64,000 nt of DNA from NCBI GenBank assembly GCA_964035545.1, contig OZ037765.1:25290504-25354503 (forward strand), given 5' to 3'. This stretch comes from Bugula neritina. Taxonomy: Eukaryota; Bryozoa; Gymnolaemata; Cheilostomatida; Bugulidae. Both the position numbers and the translations under genes were made by a program. Positions 61,931 through 64,000 of the stretch are shown one piece after another. The notes below the pieces were generated by a model. It did no database searches and was not told the origin of the DNA. It worked only from the letters and a program-made list of their open reading frames with translations. Each line of letters begins with the position of its first letter. Positions within the stretch are counted from its first letter, which is position 1.

Positions 61931-63379
61931 TTAGTTTGAGGTGTCTAATGGGTTGCCATCTGTAAGTAATTCTTGCAAAGCTGAACATGTTTGCTGAACT
62001 CTCTCCAATTCCGTCTTGCTCTTGATACCTACAAAGACATACTTATGTAAAGTTACAGAAATTTAAGATATTTACCCATTTACATAACTGTCGTAATAAG
62101 CAATGAAATCAACAGCTATTTCAAGACATCTAACATAACTAAAAATACACATTTTCATAAAATGAAATGCAAACTAATTGTTCATAAAATGCATTGACAA
62201 AAAGTTTAGCCAAAAATGAAGTAAAGGAACATTGGGCTCTAATGTTAGCGGAAAGTTCTCTTTACAGGAGAGATACACTCACAGTTGTTTTGTAGATCAA
62301 GATGCTTGAGACATGGCATGTTTAATAACCCTCTGCAGCAGACAATTTTGTTGTTTGAGAGACTAAGAGTAGTTAGCTTCTGAAGATGGTTTAAACCATC
62401 AGCATTGATCAAATCATTATTAGAGAGATTGAGTTCAGTAACAGCATACAGTAGATGAGTGTTGTAGCATCTGGTAAGGTGTTGGCTGCTCATGTCAACT
62501 TGTGGAGTGGATAACTCTGTTATGACTTCTTCCCAAATAAACTTACTTCCTGTAAATTTGATACCAGAAATCTTTACAAAATCACAAAAATATTCAACAG
62601 ATGCTTTCAATTCAATTAAATAAAAATATTCGAAAAGTTCTAATTGAACTCACTAATAATCATGAATTGAAATATAGACTTTATGCTATGTTGAGATATT
62701 ACTATGGCCAATAATGTATCATAACCTGACAATTATTGAAATAGTGGACACAATAAAAAATGTATCTTTGTAAAGAAGTTGTTACACCTTGCTGCCTTTA
62801 TCACTACATTGAAAATTTATATTATAACTATTGCATCAAAGTCTTAGTCTCAAATTCTTGTGTCAATTTCATGATAGAAAAGTTAGGTACCTGGTAGACA
62901 CTCTCAAAAGCATTAACAAATGAGAACCTAATGTCATGTGCTGAGAGTTTAATTTCTCAGACTGTGCACCAAAGTCAACAGCACTATCAGAAACAACTAA
63001 CATAGACAACTTTGATGTTGCTTCTATATTCAAACTGCTCATCAGAAATTTGCAAAACAGCAACAGATATTTATATAGAACTCTGTTACATAAAAGCCAC
63101 TAATAAGCACGTAGATTTCAATAATGAATCTTCTCAAAATTACTACATGAGAAAAAGCATCACAACCAGGCCAGTATGTCTAATTTTCAAAATAAAAAAC
63201 AGCAAGGGAAAACCTTACTTTGGTTTAAAGCTACATGTGGAGATACTTACGAAGATCACTGTAGTAGTTCCGTCTCAACGAATCAACTTCTTCAAGTTGT
63301 TTGAGATTAGACATTATTTCATTCTTAAATTTGTTAGGGTCGATAGATTTCATCAACCAAATTATTGTCAACAGAACCC
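61931..63379 (-). CDS. RABGGTA: Rab geranylgeranyltransferase alpha subunit, C-terminal exons (partial)
   Basis: This subunit, with the beta subunit and the Rab escort protein, attaches geranylgeranyl groups to Rab GTPases. Three last exons are present: 63251-63379, 62283-62549 and 61931-62028, phase-continuous and ending TAA. The first completes a Trp codon and reads VLLTIIWLMKSIDP...LEEVDSLRRNYYSDL, matching the end of the helical repeat domain. The second begins SKFIWEEVITEL and contains two leucine-rich repeats (VTELNLSNNDL; LTTLSLSNNKI). The third ends the LRR domain. The LRR domain is a feature of animal and plant alpha subunits and absent from yeast. Earlier exons lie beyond the right edge; I found none in 63380-64000. 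Confidence 0.88.
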
Positions 63380-64000
63380 CTACAGAACACGGAATTCAAA
63401 GTAAACCGTCAGTGTTTGCTTACTTTAATCTAGCCATAATCAGTAAAAGAACGAAATCTGTTAAAAATGCAACTCAAGAGTTTACCATCAAGACCAATTC
63501 TTTTCCCCAATTTTGTATTTTAAGCAAGTTTAGACAAATGTTAACCTTTTATCAACAGCATGTATGTGAGTCAGCAACAATACATTCAAAACAGATCCTA
63601 TATATTGCTTTTCATAACATTATTGGGATGCTATGTTTTCAGTCTTCTAGATGTTAGCACTACTGTGATAGCTTTATTGTTTGGTGTCTCATGAATTGAT
63701 TGTTTAATAGCATGTATGGAGTACTTTTGCAAATTCAGCATTAATGTGAAAAAGTTTGATCCTCAAAATGACAAGCCAATAAAAAGCTGAGCAAAATTTG
63801 TGTAATTAATATTCGAAACTAGGAGATTTAAAAGAATAACTCTCTTGAGAAAAATGGGTTTTGGAATGGCAGTTTTCAGATTTCGCTTGTTTCACTACGT
63901 GACTAAGCTCAGGCAGTAAGATATGGACAATAAAACTAAAAAAGCAGAGACAAGTGATTTTGGAAATGAGCTCCTATTTTCCTTTTTTGTCAATAAAAGT
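63380..64000. other. RABGGTA intron sequence to the window edge
   Basis: The stretch follows the acceptor of the first visible RABGGTA exon and should be intron. No exon-like frame was recognised, and the open frames present on the plus strand show no family resemblance. Confidence 0.5.

Noticed and set aside
62869-63063. 64-codon minus-strand frame between RABGGTA exons
   Set aside because: The flanking exons join exactly at a conserved SDL-R-SKF boundary, so nothing is missing there; the frame is intronic.

Overview
The window is nuclear DNA from an animal. Genes are split into many short exons with GT-AG introns, it carries a cytoplasmic-type tRNA-Asn, tRNA-derived SINEs, hAT-type MITEs and a Ty3/gypsy-type LTR element, and the host DNA is AT-rich. 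Cilia, actin and vesicle-traffic genes of animal type suggest an invertebrate bilaterian, perhaps a lophotrochozoan. The species cannot be read from the sequence. Orthology was assigned from remembered family sequences; no search was run. Exons were built by hand from ORFs, splice consensus, family alignment and phase continuity.

Layout. 1-16357 shows no gene, only simple repeats and transposon fragments. 16358-18296 (+) is tektin-2 (6 exons, 422 aa). 19428-42590 (-) is the catalytic subunit of DNA polymerase epsilon (48 exons, about 2238 aa); its introns hold a tRNA-Asn on the opposite strand, two SINE-like copies, two MITEs and minisatellites. 42591-44671 is a divergent intergenic region with an intact hAT-type MITE and hexamer-like repeats. 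44672-47877 (+) is LRPAP1/RAP (8 exons, one with a GC donor). 49829-55091 (element on -) is a 5.26-kb LTR retrotransposon with identical 352-bp LTRs, inserted 52 bp upstream of the ARPC1 start codon. 55144-57736 (+) is ARPC1 (10 exons, 368 aa). 58407-61560 (-) is the mu-crystallin/ketimine reductase CRYM (8 exons, 323 aa). 61931-63379 (-) is the 3' end of RABGGTA, which runs out of the window.

The host genes are ordinary, complete-looking housekeeping genes with no shared pathway. TEKT2 and POLE converge, POLE and LRPAP1 diverge, ARPC1 and CRYM converge, and CRYM and RABGGTA are tandem.

The most interesting object is the retrotransposon. Its LTRs are identical and it keeps a tRNA-Leu-type primer site, a polypurine tract and an intact gag. 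A textbook -1 frameshift signal (GTTAAAC heptamer, 6-nt spacer, perfect 9-bp stem) leads into a single open 'pol' frame. That frame has lost reverse transcriptase, RNase H and the integrase catalytic core, but keeps protease, the integrase HHCC domain and what looks like the integrase tail. Downstream is a third, apparently spliced gene for a 263-residue protein with two consecutive zinc fingers. It looks like a recently mobile, non-autonomous element that carries structural proteins and an accessory zinc-finger protein.
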